DNA from: Leptodactylus fallax
Lineage: Eukaryota; Chordata; Amphibia; Anura; Leptodactylidae
Assembly: GCA_947044405.1 (NCBI GenBank)
Contig: CAMRHE010000018.1
Location: forward strand, 868,001 to 932,000
Reading direction: 5' to 3'
DNA: 64,000 nt
The translations under genes and the position numbers were made by a program. The notes beneath the pieces were generated by a model. The model was not told the origin of the DNA. It did no database searches and worked only from the letters and a program-made list of their open reading frames with translations. Shown piece by piece: positions 36,138-47,735 of the stretch (position 1 is its first letter; every line of letters starts with the position of its first letter).

Positions 36138-36339
36138 CAATGCGTCCTGGTGCTTAACTGTCTTGTAAACCGCAAGCCAATACAGCCCTGCGGTTTACAA
36201 GACGCTGAGACCACAGACGGATGTCTGCTTCTCAGCACGGGCGGCACGATGACGTCCTGTGCGTGGACAGGGAGGAAGCGCCGGCGGCTCCATTCATCAG
36301 CATCGCAAGTAGGTGAGTATGACTTTTTTTTGTGGGTAT

Positions 36340-36620
36340 ATTAATAGTATAAGGGGTAGATAGGAGGGGGAAATATAACTATAAGGGAGGATTCATTAGG
36401 GGGCATTATGACGATGGGGGGGTCATTTATATAAGGGTTATTGGGGAGTATTATTAATACAAGGGGGAGGTTATTTATATAAGGAGCCATTAGGGGGCAT
36501 CATTTATATTAGGAGGCATTATGAACATAAGGGGGTGGTCATTGATATAAGGGGTCATTAGGGGTGCATTATTTATGTCAGGGGGAATCAGGGGCATAAT
36601 ATGAGGGTCAATTTAATTTA
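36340..36620. repeat. Degenerate ataaggggncatt array
   Basis: About a dozen imperfect units of roughly 20-35 bp of the type tatataagggg(g)tcattaggggg. The same unit type appears at 37560-37700 and, inside another hAT, at 60720-60830 and 62426-62770. Confidence 0.7.
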
Positions 36621-36649
36621 ATGAAAGTGGCACTTGGGCTTTATTAAGA

Positions 36650-37216
36650 CTAAGGCCCCACGTAGCGGGCTGCAGGAAAAACCATGGCGGTAACATTGTG
36701 GTTTTTCCTGCAGCACTTTTCACAGAAGGTCCGCAGAGGTTTCCTCTGTGGACTTTCTGTTTTCAATACACCTATATGGAACCCGCCAGAGTTTCTGTAG
36801 GTATAATTGACATGCTGCAATTTCCAAAACCGCAACGTTTTTGGAAATCGTAGTGTTGCTGCTGCACATATTTTTCCGCAATGTGTGGATGGGATTTGCT
36901 AGAATGCCATGGTTTTTTTCTGTGGATTTTCGCCACAAGGGGCCCCATCCCATCCCCACTTTGCAGTAAAATATGTGCAGCATAAACACTGCGATTTCCA
37001 AAACAGTTGCAGTTTTGGAAATCGCAGCATGTCAATTATACCTACTGAAACGCCGGCGCTTTCCCTATAGATATAATTGAAGCAGAAAGTCCGCAGAGGA
37101 AACCTCTGTGAACTTTCTGTGGAAAGTGCTGCAGGAAAAACCGCGATGCGTCTCTGCCGCGTTTTGTCCCACAGTTGTTTTTTGCTGCGGGATGCTACAT
37201 GGGTCCTTAGCCTTAA
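36650..37216. repeat. Two foldback MITEs in head-to-head orientation
   Basis: 36650-36945 runs from ctaaggccccacgtagcggg inward; 36946-37216 is a second copy in reverse, ending gctacatgggtccttagcc. They share cagaaagtccgcagagg, attgacatgctgcgatttcc and the tttggaaatcg block as inverted repeats, so the pair can form a stem of more than 200 bp. Confidence 0.75.
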
Positions 37217-37221
37217 GGTGT

Positions 37222-37545
37222 TTTCCATCTCATTTTTATTGATGGTCTATCCTCAGAGTAAAAAATCAATAAGAGATCAGTGACTCCCCACTGATCAGCT
37301 GTATGAAGGGGCTATGGCGCCTGTTTATATCACACGCTGTCTGTTTATAGTGTCCATGTGATGTAATTACAGCCTTGTCACATAGACGTGTATAGGACGA
37401 GGCCGTAGTTACATTACATGGTCGCTATGAAAAGAATGACACTATGTAAATAGAGAAGAGGTCACGGCGCTTACACAGGTACCACAGTTCATTCAAACAG
37501 CTGATCCTGGGGGTCCCGGGTATTGGAACCCCAATAATTTTTTTT
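37222..37545. repeat. tgatggtctatcct MITE copy
   Basis: Has ttgatggtctatcctcagag, cactgatcagctg, and near the right end gtcccgggtattggaacccc. This is the same layout as 41716-42102. Ends are eroded. Confidence 0.6.
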
Positions 37546-38220
37546 CCCATGTTTTTTTTTTTCCCTTTTCAATTAGGAAATACCTGGGACATTATTAATA
37601 AGGGGCACTATTTAAAGGGGGTGCACAGGGAAGTTATTAATTTAAAGATGCACTTGGGGGTATTATTCATTATAGGGGGTTATATTATATATTTTATAAT
37701 TGGGGTTAGCAGCAGGATGGGGGCTTTGTGTAGGTGAGGACAATGTGGGTCAGGTGCCTGGAAAAGTGAGGAGCCAAAGATGTCTGTGTTGCAAACTTTA
37801 CAGAGACTGGAAGAAGTGGTCATGGCCGTTCGGATGAAAGAGATGGGGAATGTGAAGGATTAGTCAGAGACGTCACCGGTAAGTCACTAAATGTTACTGT
37901 CCTGTATTCACCTAAATTGTCTGCAGAGCCCTGTGTAGAGCTGCTATATACCACTATACGCTCACCGTATACTGATAGTATCAGTATACAAACATGTCCA
38001 AGTTGGGGGCCCACTTGGACATGTTCGCCCCCCTGTGCTGAACCCCTAGCTACGCCTCTGCTACCATTGCAAGACATGTGCAAATATAGAACCATACAGG
38101 AGTTTTTGGTGCTTCTGATGTGCACATGCTTCTAAGGAACTATTGTTTGTAACAAACTTCACCATGGATTACTAGGCTTTAAGCATCTTTTATTTCACTT
38201 TATTAATTTGCTCTTACTTA

Positions 38221-38540
38221 CGGCCAGGGCCCCACGTAGTATAAACACAGTACTATTTTAAATCATTTTACAGTACCTGCAAAATGGATGGGATTCTGGC
38301 TAATCCCATCCAAACATTGCAAAAAAATATCCACATCGAAAATGTTGCTATTTCAAAAACTGTTGCATTTTTATAAATCGCAGCATGTCAATTATACCAT
38401 GGAAACACTGGTGTTTTCCATGTAGGTGTGACAAAAAATCGGCTGAGGAAAACTCTTTGGACTTTCTATGAAAAGTGATGTGGGAAAAAAATGTGATGTT
38501 TCCACTGCAGTCTTTTCCTACATTTTCCTGACATCTGCCA
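38221..38540. repeat. Foldback MITE family, degenerate copy
   Basis: cggccagggccccacgtagt at the left; gcagcatgtcaattatacc and gaaaactctttggactttct inside. Reverse orientation relative to 33465. The right end is eroded. Confidence 0.65.
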
Positions 38541-39282
38541 TTGGGGCAGAGCTTGGACAAACCCATGAGCATTAGATGGCCAGCTAAACAACCAGCATAA
38601 TTGTTATGATCATCTGACATTGATGTTATGTGTATGACCTCCTTTAGGATAGGGCACCAATAGGTCAGTGGGGGTCCACAACTCCTTCTTTGTTTATCAG
38701 GCACAAAACTCATATACGTTGTAGTGGTTATACCTGATACCGCAGTTTCTGCAGCTCAGTTCCACTCAAGTGAATGAGACTGAAATGGAATTCTAGTTGT
38801 AGCAGGCACTGAATTTAAGTTTCTGTACCTGCAAAACAGTGGAGGGGAAGCATGCTCATTGCAGTGTTTTGTTCAACCAGCAGATCTATATTACTGGATC
38901 CACATATCTGATATTGATACCTTATACTAATAAAAAATTATTTTTAAAGTTGGATATTCCAGTGTATTTCCTGTTTTGGAATATTGGACTATGAAAAAAA
39001 TGCCCATTTTACCATTCCCAAAAATGTTTTTAGAGTGGCAAATGTTGTTATTCCTTTTTTACTCTTAAACGCTCTTAAAAACTAGAAACAATTTGATCCA
39101 CCTTAATTTTAAGACTTGTATTACCGTGGATGTTTAAGGCATGTGTGAGATATGTACAGAGAATGATCCACCCCATAAAGTTTAATGTTAACAAGTGTCA
39201 GAATAGCAGTATACAGGTCCTGTAACATGACACTAGAGTGGGACCATCTATCTCAGGGGAGTGTTTCTGGTAGGACACTTAT
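38541..39282. other. Intergenic, nothing recognised
   Basis: Moderately AT-rich, no frames or repeats that I can support. Confidence 0.45.
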
Positions 39283-39579
39283 TGTTGTGCACCTCAGATA
39301 ACAAGAAGAAGGGAGGTCCTAATCTCCATATCTGATGCATGTCCCTTATTATTGCAGGTACAGGGATTATTACTGCAGTCATGTTGTTCTATTCTCATAT
39401 TTTATTGCTCAGTATACAGTATGTTAATGCAGTCACTGATGTAAGTGATGACTGAGGACTTGATGGTAATGTACAACTACTATGTAGTATGAACGGACAA
39501 TTGTTGTAGTGCACCTCAGATAACAAGAAGAAGGGAGGTCCTAATCTCCATGTCTGATGCATGTCCCTTATTATTGCAG
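39283..39579. repeat. Near-identical ~77-bp direct repeat pair
   Basis: 39283-39358 and 39501-39579 share tgcacctcagataacaagaa, gggaggtcctaatctccat and ctgatgcatgtcccttatta almost base for base. The main difference is an extra tag after ttgttg in the second copy and one a/g change. The spacer of ~140 bp is unrelated. Confidence 0.9.
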
Positions 39580-40235
39580 ATGAATGTTAAATAAAGAATA
39601 TAACCCCCCCCCCCAACCACACCAGTGTCGACTCATTAGGTGTGCAACACATGCAAAGTTATGTACACAGAATGTCCACTTATTATTAGCAACACTCATC
39701 TAGTTAAATTGACCTCCTTTGGTCTTCAGTATTGCAGCAACTCATCATGGCATAGTCAGGTGTGCCAAGAAATCATTTTACCAAATACCATTACTCCACC
39801 TTCACCAGCCTGAACTGTTGACTCTTGAGAGGATGGGTTCAACGATTCTTGCTGTTTGCACCTAAAGACTCTCCCTTGGCATGGTGCAACAGAAAACAGG
39901 ATTAATCTGACCGGGCAATGTTTTCCTCTGTTCTGTGATCCAATATTTGCACTCTTTTGACCACTGTACTCTTTTACCAATTGCCTTTGCCTTTGGCGAG
40001 TTCAGTTGGTGCACCAGCATTGTATCTGGCAAAAAATTTAAAATTTGTGCACTGCCTGTTTGTCACAGCCATGCTTGACACCCTTCTGGTCTTTTTTGGT
40101 AATAAGTTGTTTACGTCCTCAGGATCCCATTTAATTGGATGCTTTTTCTCAGTTACAACATTCTAAGAATTCTCTTGATATAGCTGCACAAGAATACTCT
40201 GAAAGGTAGTTTTTAAAATGGCAGTTTTTGAAACA
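39580..40235 (-). other. Degenerate repeat, possibly an old DNA transposon
   Basis: A C run (39607-39616) is followed by sequence such as gattaatctgaccgggcaatgttttcc, which has the flavour of decayed transposase read on the minus strand. No termini or continuous frame support a firm call. Confidence 0.35.
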
Positions 40236-41063
40236 TTAACCCCTTCCCAGAGCAGTCATTTTTAATTCTCAGTTTTGACTCCATGCCTTCCAAAAGCCAT
40301 AACTTTTTATTTTTCTGTTCACAGAGCCATTTGAGTGCTTAGTTTTTGAAGGACAAATTGTACTTTATAATAGCACCATTTATTATTCTGTACAATGTAC
40401 TGGAAAGCTGGAAAAAAATTCTGAATTGGGTGGATTTGGAGAAATACTGTATTTGTGTGACATTCTTATGGGCTTCGTTTTAATGGCATACACTGTGCAG
40501 CCAAAATTACATGTCACCTGTATTCTATGGGTCAGTACGATCCAGGGTACGATTATATAGATTTGGCTCTTTTGTTTTTTGTTTTTTCCAGCTATGACAT
40601 TTACCATATGGAAACATAAGTTTGTAGGCCAGGTATTTTCTGACACAGGAATACCTAATATGTATGTGTTTATTTTTAAGTACTTTTATATGTGTTTTTT
40701 TAAATGTAATTTTTAGACTCTTTAAATGTGGGACTTGAACTCCAGAGGGTCTGCATTGTAAGATAGCGATGCTTCTATTACAGGCTGCATAGAGCAGATG
40801 TAATAGAATATATTTAATGACAAGCCTGGGAGCCTTCAATAGGCTCCCAGCTGTTATTGTAATGGATCGCTGGCCCGGGTCTCACTCCTAGGTCGGTGAT
40901 CCATCCCAATTGGCAGCGTCCATGTGCTCCCGGGAAAATGGAGCCTCTGTCAGCTTTGACTGAGGCATCGGGGAGTTAATGCCCGCGATCAGTCCTGAGC
41001 GACCACCATATTTAAATACCTGACATCTACCATAATAGTATGGTGGATGTCGGAAAATGGTTG
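40236..41063 (-). repeat. Modular TTAACCCC-family repeat, copy 3 (reverse)
   Basis: On the minus strand: terminal hairpin at 41022-41052 (gacatcnaccata palindrome), gcccgcgatcag arm, gggagcctattgaaggctccca stem (40827-40848), and the block acatattaggtattcctgtg ... acctggcctacaaa. It ends in gggaaggggttaat at 40236. Module order matches copy 1. Confidence 0.78.
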
Positions 41064-41715
41064 AACCACAGTCTAACACTGATGACCTTGCTGTATATAA
41101 AAGTTGCTCAGATCACTTGATTTTCCCATTTGAGACTAAGGCTACAATCATGAAAGAGCAGTTGTCTCTAATAAAGTGGCCATGGAATGTACATGAAATG
41201 TATATAAATGCAAAAATTAGATGTTATCAGTAAAAATTATCTAAGGGTAATGTGCTTAGGGTAATTTGTATTGACAATATTGGTAGTGATTTACTCATAG
41301 GAAGTGGTGATAAGCTAGTCTTTGATAAAATAATTCAGGATTTATTTTATAGGGAAATTATATTGCCATGTGTAGGTAAATGAATGCTATAAAAGCAAAA
41401 TGTCAGCTTATCTTATCTTAAATAAACATAGGGGAGATTAATTTTGCTTAAGGACATAAATGAAAAATCACATTACTGTTTTATAACCATGTAGAAAAAT
41501 ATAGCAGGCAAATTCAGACTTTACTGGTTTAATAAAGGTAAACCTTTTCAGAGAGCAATATGTGAAAATAGTTTTAAACTGCACACCACTGAAATTTGTT
41601 TTTGGTATTTTAGTTATTGAAAAGTTTATGGTTATAATACAGTTGGGGTCCAAGGTAATATTTATTGGTAGGATTTGTGTAATAATTAACGTCATGGATA
41701 TCCACTTATTTAAAT
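41064..41715. other. Intergenic, nothing recognised
   Basis: AT-rich; no coding signal. Confidence 0.45.
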
Positions 41716-42102
41716 GGATTTTTCAGGGAGACAGATACTGATGACCTATCCTTAGCATAGGATCAATATCAATATCAAATGGGTGGGAGTTTGACACCAG
41801 GCACCAACACTGATCAGCTGTTCTCCGGTGCAGCTACTAGTGCTGTAACTAACACAGAGGAATAAGTTGGAAACACAACTTCATTCTCTGTGTAGTGGCC
41901 ATAACAGTTCAGCTTCCCTTCACTTGAATGGGAGCTGAGCCACACAACCTGGCTCAGTCACTTCACAGAGATCCAGCTTGGATGTTAGCAGGTGCAGAAA
42001 ACAGTTGACCAAGGGGGTGCTGAGTGCCAGACGCCCACCAATCTTGATATTGATGATCTATTCTAAGGAGAGGTCATTATTATCTATTAACCCAGAAAAC
42101 CT
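41716..42102. repeat. MITE with actgatgacctatcc foldback ends
   Basis: Left: ggatttttcagggagacagatactgatgacctatcc. Right, inverted: ggttttctgggttaatagataataatgacctctcc. Inner blocks tttgacaccaggcacc and gtgctgagtgccagac also pair. About 390 bp, non-coding. Confidence 0.72.
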
Positions 42103-42369
42103 TATTTGGTAAATCTGCATAATACATTGAATTTTGCACTCTAAATATTATTTTCCTTTCTCCTGAATTCTTTAGATGTAGATAGTTAGGATATTTTGTG
42201 GCTTCCCTTATGGCAACCATAAAATATCCCAAATCTCCACATCTGAAGAGCTTTTGGCTGAGACTCTACATTCTAACCAACATAGGGGTGCCAGCATTCA
42301 GGGCTTGCTGACTAGCAAAGGACACAACATTCCAGTGATATGTTTTCACTTGCTTGGGAACAAAACCAC

Positions 42370-42708
42370 CAAAGTGGGCGGCATAAAACCCACAGCAAAA
42401 ACCACGGAGTTTTACAGTCCCTGCAAAGTGGGTAGGAGTCTAGCGAATCCCATCTACATATTGCAGAAAAATATGCGCAGCGGAAATGCTGCGATTTCCA
42501 AAACCAATGCATTGTTGGAAATCGCAGCATCTCAATTATACCTACGGAAACGCCGGCGGTTTCCCTATAGGTATAATTGAAGCAGAAAGTCCGCAGAGGA
42601 AAACTCTGCAGACTTTCTGGGAAAAGTACGGTGGGAAAACCGCGATGTTTCCGCTGTGGTTTTTCCCGCAGCGCTTTTTGCTGCGGCCTGCTACGTGAGG
42701 CCTTAACC
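42370..42708. repeat. Foldback MITE family, reverse copy
   Basis: Carries cagtccctgcaaagtggg, aatgctgcgatttcc, gaagcagaaagtccgcagag and ends gctacgtgaggccttaacc. Very similar to 36946-37216 in the same orientation. Confidence 0.78.
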
Positions 42709-43008
42709 TAAGGGTGCAAAAACACATTAGGATTTTATAGCAGACCTTCCTTATTGCAATAGATTTGGTGATATCGCCTGCAATTTCTATGGAAAATCTG
42801 CAATGATTTTCAATTCTATAGCATGCTATGAAATATGTGCACATAATTATTTGCTGAATGTGACAAGGGTTTAACAAAATGGAAACCACAATAAAAAATC
42901 TTCACCAGACTCACTCTTTTAAATGTATCATCTTACAGAAACTCTGAAGTAATAATTTACCAAGTTATGCAAAATATATAAGCACTATCCACAACTTTGT
43001 TAACCATT

Positions 43009-44035
43009 TAACCCCTTAACGACCAAGGACATACTATTACGTCCTTGGTCGCCTGGGGATGTATGGAGAGGGCTCAGGAGCTGAGCTCTCTTTATACAAG
43101 GCAGATGCCGGTTGTATAATAATAGCCCCCGCTGCTAAGTGCTGTGATCGGTGCCGACATTGTTTGCAGCTGTTAACACTTTAGATGCCATGGTTTAACC
43201 GCAGCATCTAAAGTGCGCAGGCGCCACAGGCACTGACATCTTTTACCGATCACCGCCCTCCGGTGTAATAGAAGTCAAGGGACATTAGTATTGCAGTGAA
43301 TAGTATGAGTGATCAGACCCCCTAGGGTAAACATAAACACTTTAGGTATCCCCGCACTTACAAATGCCAGAACAATTAAAGTATTAAAATATTTATCCCA
43401 TACAGTGAACAGCGTAGCGGGGAAAAATTCTAAATACCCAAATGGTGATTTTTTTTTTAAACACTTTGAATCTTGTCCCACATAAAAAGACGCCATACTG
43501 AGCCCCATACTTGTAATTATGAAAAAGTTACAGAACATGGCGACACAAATTTTTTTCTATTTTGCAAAGTTTTTAATTTTTTTATAGGGTATCAAAACAT
43601 TACAAATACTATATAAATTTGGTATTGCCATGTTTGTACTGACCCATAGAATACAGGTAACATGTAATTTTTACCACATAGTTAATGCTCTAAAAATTAA
43701 ACCCATATGAAACCCATATGGTTTAAATGTGTTTTTTTTTTATGTTTTACCGCTTTTACAAATAAAATGTCACTTTTTGAAAATGAACAATTTTTTTGGG
43801 GTCACCATATTCTGACACCTATAACTTTTTTACTGTTTTGTTGATGGAGATAAGTAATGGCTCTTTATTTACAGGGCAAGTTGTACTTTTTATTGGTACC
43901 AATGTTGGATATGTATGATTTTTTGATCACTTTTTATTTCTATTTTTTGGGGAAAGCAAGGTGACCAAAATGTTATTTTGCGTATTGCTATACATTTTTC
44001 ACATGACTTTCACTGTATGGGATAAATAACGCTTT
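43009..44035. repeat. Modular TTAACCCC-family repeat, copy 4 (variant)
   Basis: Begins ttaaccccttaacgaccaag with a perfect terminal hairpin (43020-43051, gaccaaggac paired with gtccttggtc around atactattac). Later aacactttaggtatccccg, atcccatacagtgaacagcgtagcgg and tacaaatactatataaattt match copies 1 and 2 in order. The GC modules differ (atgccggttg, gcatctaaagtg foldback). The right end is not resolved. Confidence 0.65.
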
Positions 44036-44039
44036 TTTG

Positions 44040-44121
44040 GAAAGTGGGGACTTATACACACATGGGGATACACACATAAATATATGTGTATATAAATATA
44101 TACATAAATATATGTGTATAT
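44040..44121. repeat. AT-rich simple repeat
   Basis: Irregular tatatgtgtatataaatatatacataaa repeats adjoining the Penelope element's 3' end. Confidence 0.85.
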
Positions 44122-44516
44122 ATATGAATGGAGAAAGGATGAACCCAGTACTTCAGGAAACGACCGTTTCGCACTCTCTGTGCTTCTTCTGGCCATCCTT
44201 GTACAAATTTCTGAGGTACCTTTACCTACTCTTATACTACCCCTTACTTACCGGTGTCCAATCTGGCCGCTACACATGGATATAATGGATGCATACACAC
44301 TTCCCCGGGGGCGTGGCCAAAAAAGCCGCCACGCCATCCAGGCTCCCACATACATAGTAGATGCAGTCGGCACCACAGCACCTGACCACACCCCCAGGAC
44401 AGCACACACTCTACAATTAGCTTTATATATATATACAGTATATCTTTTTTGAACAGGACTATTACAGGGCAAGTATGCCTGCGATCATACTGGTCTCTAC
44501 ATTGCACTTATAACTA
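44122..44516 (-). repeat. Penelope-type terminal region
   Basis: Contains a short palindromic block (gcacagagagtgcgaaacg) of the sort seen in Penelope element terminal repeats, and a GC-rich ggcgtggcggcttttttggccacgcc hairpin at 44301-44330. Interrupted at its upstream side by the mariner at 44517. Confidence 0.5.
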
Positions 44517-46083
44517 CACTGTGTTCCAAATTATTATGCAAATAATATTTTCTCATATTTTCCAAAATTACCTATATGAATTGCAGTCATTGTAATTTTC
44601 CAGTCATCAACTATTCGAGTGTAATTGAAAGGTTTTTGAACAAACTACCTATGATAACAGTATATTTAAAAAAAAATAAACACTCAAAATGCATGTTTTA
44701 AATTATCATGCACAGCAGAATTTGCAACCTTTTCATTTTTATTAAGAACAAAAAAATGGTCATTGTGAAATTATAAGCATTAGCAGGTTATTACAAACTT
44801 AAATCAAACAGTTTTCAAGCCAAAACTTTATTCGAGGTGATGTTACATTTGCACATAGGACCCCTTGTTCGAAAGAAGCTTCTGAACTCTCTCGTCCATT
44901 GAATTTGTCAGTTTTTGGATGGTTTCTGCTTCAGTTGTTTTGCATGAGGACAGAATACCCTCCCAGAGCTGTTGCTTAGATGTGAACTGCCTCCCGCCAT
45001 CATAGACACTCCTTTTGATGATGCTCCAGAGGTTCTCAATGGGGTTGAGGTCAGGGGAGCATGGGGGCCACACCATAAGTTTGTCCCCTTTTATGCCCAT
45101 AGCAGCCAGAGATGCAGATGTGTTATTTGCAGCATGAGACGGTGCATTATCATGCATGAAAATGATCTTTCTGCAGAATGCATGGTTCTTCTTCTTGAAC
45201 CATGGCAGGAAGTGCTGTTTGAGAAACTCCACATACATTATGGAGTTCATCTTTACCCCTTCAGGGATCCTAAAGGGGCTGACAATTTCTCTCCCCATGA
45301 TTCCAGCCCAAAACATTACTCCACCTCCTCCTTGTTGGCGCCGTAGCCGTGTTTGCATGGGGTGTCCATCAACAAGCCATCCTCCACTCCATCCATCTGG
45401 ACCATCGAGCGTTGCACGGCACTCATTGGTGAACAAAACAGTTTTGAAGTCAGTCTTCATGTATTGTTTGGCCCACTGGAGCCGTTTCTGCTTGTGTGCA
45501 GTGGATAGAGGAGGTCGACAGGATGGCTTACGCACAGCTGCAAACCTCTGAAGGACCCTGCATCTTGTTGTTCGGGGGACGTTGGAGGCACCAGCAGCTT
45601 CAAAAACTTGTCTGCTGCTATGACAAGGCATTTTTGAAGCTGCTCTTTTAACCTGACGTAATTCCCTGTTGGAAAGAGTCCTCAATTTTCCCTTATCAGC
45701 ACGCACACATGTGTGCTGTGAATCAGCTACATACTTCTTGATTGTGCGATGATCACGATGAAGTGTCTTGGCAATGTTGATTGTAGTCATGCCTTGACCT
45801 AAACACTCCACAATTTGTTGCTTCTCAGCAGCCGACACATCCTTTTTCTTTCCCATTTTGGCTGAAAATGTAGGCTGCTTAATAATGTGGGACAGCCTTC
45901 TTAAGTAGTCTTGCCTTTAATTGGACACACCTGCCAAACTAATTAGCACAGGTGTCTGCAATTGCTTTCAGTGATATAAAGAGCCCTGACACACATCACC
46001 ATCAATGAGTTTAACTGACAAACAAAAAAATTCTTACCTTATCACTCCTAAAAACTTTTTGCATAATAATTTGGAACACAGTG
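44517..46083 (-). mobile_element. Full-length DD37E Tc1/mariner element
   Basis: TA duplications (44515-44516, 46084-46085). Short 26-bp inverted ends, cactgtgttccaaattattatgcaaa. 1,567 bp. Carries a single unbroken transposase frame. Inserted in the 3' part of the Penelope element. Confidence 0.93.
44843..45856 (-). CDS. Mariner DD37E transposase, full-length frame, first Asp replaced by Asn
   Basis: 337 codons without a break, MGKKKDVSAAEKQQIVE to GSYVQM. HTH domains occupy about residues 1-110. The catalytic domain reads VLFTNECRATLDGPDGW, then FMHDNAPSHAANN and [11 protein letters not shown]. From the Asp of HDNAPSH to the Glu of PIEN there are 37 residues, so this belongs to the DD37E group (as in TRT-like elements). 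The position of the first catalytic Asp is Asn here (codon AAT in ACCAAT). An ACCGAT ancestor would reach this by one CpG transition. The protein could still bind DNA but should not catalyse cleavage. That Asp is ancestral is inferred from family conservation. Confidence 0.88.
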   Translation of the reverse strand: MGKKKDVSAAEKQQIVECLGQGMTTINIAKTLHRDHRTIKKYVADSQHTCVRADKGKLRTLSNRELRQVKRAASKMPCHSSRQVFEAAGASNVPRTTRCRVLQRFAAVRKPSCRPPLSTAHKQKRLQWAKQYMKTDFKTVLFTNECRATLDGPDGWSGGWLVDGHPMQTRLRRQQGGGGVMFWAGIMGREIVSPFRIPEGVKMNSIMYVEFLKQHFLPWFKKKNHAFCRKIIFMHDNAPSHAANNTSASLAAMGIKGDKLMVWPPCSPDLNPIENLWSIIKRSVYDGGRQFTSKQQLWEGILSSCKTTEAETIQKLTNSMDERVQKLLSNKGSYVQM

Positions 46084-46127
46084 TAGCCCAGCATAAGAAA
46101 AAGGCGATGTATATCAGCAGCAATATA

Positions 46128-46495
46128 CAGTTGCATCTCAATAAATTAGAATATCTTTGAAACGTTCATTCATTTCAGTAATTCAATTCATAATCAGCGT
46201 CTTCCATGATTGTGTGTCCTTCTGAACCAGACTGAGGGACCATTTAAAGGCTTAGGAAACCTTGGCAGGTGACACACTGAATTTACAATACTGAACTTTT
46301 TTACAATATTCTAATTTTCTTAGATTTGGGTTTTCATTACCTGTAATCCATAATCAACATTTACAGAAATAAAACACTTGAAATAGAACACTCTGTGTGT
46401 AAAGAATCTAGAAAATATAGGAGGTCACTTTTTTAATTTAATTACGGAAATAAATAAGCATTTCAAAGATATTCTAATTTATAGAGATGCACCTG
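46128..46495. repeat. Tc1-type MITE, copy 1
   Basis: TA duplications and ends cagttgcatctcaataaatt / inverted caggtgcatctctataaatt. 368 bp. Matches 55390-55766 in the opposite orientation along nearly its whole length. Located in the Penelope 3' region. Confidence 0.92.
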
Positions 46496-46497
46496 TA

Positions 46498-46859
46498 TAA
46501 TCATCATCTATTATTCGCATAAAGCCGTATTTTTGTGCATATTTTATACAATCTAGACCCTGTAGATATAACATATTGTCCCATGCAAAATTACAGACCA
46601 TAATTACATATTTTTTTCCTATTTTACAAGATAATCAGATATCTTTCTTTATGCAGTAAAGAGCATCAAGATCTTACATAACAATAACATACTCTAGTAC
46701 TAATCAGTTTATATTTTTCCAAAAGACAACCAAATGTTTATCTCTTAAAAATAACTCTTCTGTAAAGGACACACTATTTCTTAGCCAGAAAAGAAAATTA
46801 ATCTGAGGAAATATATCTAAGAGTACTGTAAAAAACAGTGCTTACAAAGAAACGTTCAT
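46498..46859 (-). other. Penelope 3' untranslated region
   Basis: AT-rich sequence between the endonuclease remnant and the MITE. No frame. Confidence 0.5.
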
Positions 46860-47588
46860 ACCGTTCTTATAATTTAAGCCTAAAGGGCCTAGGGCATCGG
46901 TCTTCAAAATCAATCTTACCTCTTTGCGCAATAACATTTTGTGTCTGTCCCCACCATTATATGGTACTGGCACATGTTCCAGTCCCACAAAGGTAAGAAC
47001 TTTTGCATCACTATTATGTACTTCCCTAATGTGCTGTAGTTCTCCTGAACTTATTGATTTAAAGTGTTATCTAAAACGTACATACAGTCATCTGATTGTT
47101 TACATATGTAGAACAAGCCACAGGGGCAAAAGATTAGATAGACAACATAACTTGTCTTGCAATTAATAAACTGTTTAGTTTCATGTTCAATACCTCCAAA
47201 TTTTAGGAAGCTCGTTTTTCAGCTGTAACTACAAAACACACAATCTCCACACTTAAAATTGCCTCTGGCATCTTATTTAGCCAACCAGGTTTTTTCTTGA
47301 AAAACTGCTCCATACTAACTGGTCTTTAATGTATGAGACGTCTAAAGGTTATTAGAGGTCTTTCAATAGCCCTGTTATGTAGGGTCAGCTTCTAGCAAAG
47401 TCCAATATTTATGGATCACTGATCTAATATGTGATGCCATAGGGCTAAATTTAAAAGAAAAGGTGAATTTTTGTATATTCTTTTCTTTTTATTTTGCTTT
47501 TAAAAGATTCTTTCTATCTAAAGTTATAGATTTTTCATTTGCTTTTTTTACCACACTTTTGGGATAGCCCCAATGAAACAACCGTTGT
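46860..47588 (-). pseudogene. Penelope GIY-YIG endonuclease and linker
   Basis: Minus strand. From the DIRS joint, RGYPKS-like linker and KFKCGDC-type Cys cluster (FKCGDCVFC, about 47270-47245) lead to INCKTSYVVYLIFCPCGLFYI (47165-47105). This is the GIY-YIG-like core of Penelope proteins. Downstream VHNSDAKVLTFVGLEHVP, GGDRHKMLLRKE and LGPLGLN (46860-47030) are the usual C-terminal blocks. The frame changes after CPCGLFYI, and several stops precede the domain. Inactive. Confidence 0.82.
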
Positions 47589-47601
47589 TTCCCTTACGTC
47601 C

Positions 47602-47735
47602 TACAGCAGCACAATATGGGGTATTTCTCCCCCTGTGTGTTGTTTAGGACAGGTGGAACTTTTAATTAGCACAAAAATGTGCTTATTAACCTGCCCTATA
47701 AGAGGGCACGAGAGACCTCCCTCACCTGTGTTTTT
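47602..47735 (+). repeat. DIRS left inverted terminal repeat
   Basis: cagcagcacaatatggggta through gagacctccctcacctgtgt, matching the reverse complement of 52843-52976 with only one or two differences (for example gcttatt versus gcttact). Confidence 0.93.

Larger units (their letters stand above)
35361..38060. mobile_element. Composite hAT element with perfect 8-bp TSD
   Basis: Flanked by ctaccatt on both sides (35353-35360 and 38061-38068). The ends are cagaggcgtagctag and ctagctacgcctctg. This is the hAT signature. The 2.7-kb interior has no transposase and holds other repeats: a long palindrome (35463-35565), a second copy of the left end (35998), a degenerate array (36340-36620), paired foldback MITEs (36650-37216), a further MITE (37222-37545) and a second array (37560-37700). 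Its right part (37660-38060) is shared, inverted, with 58245-58566 and 63000-63087. Confidence 0.85.

Noticed and set aside
36150..36344. Small ORF of 64 codons in the composite hAT
   Set aside because: Short, unsupported, and lies across a palindrome and GC-rich repeat sequence.
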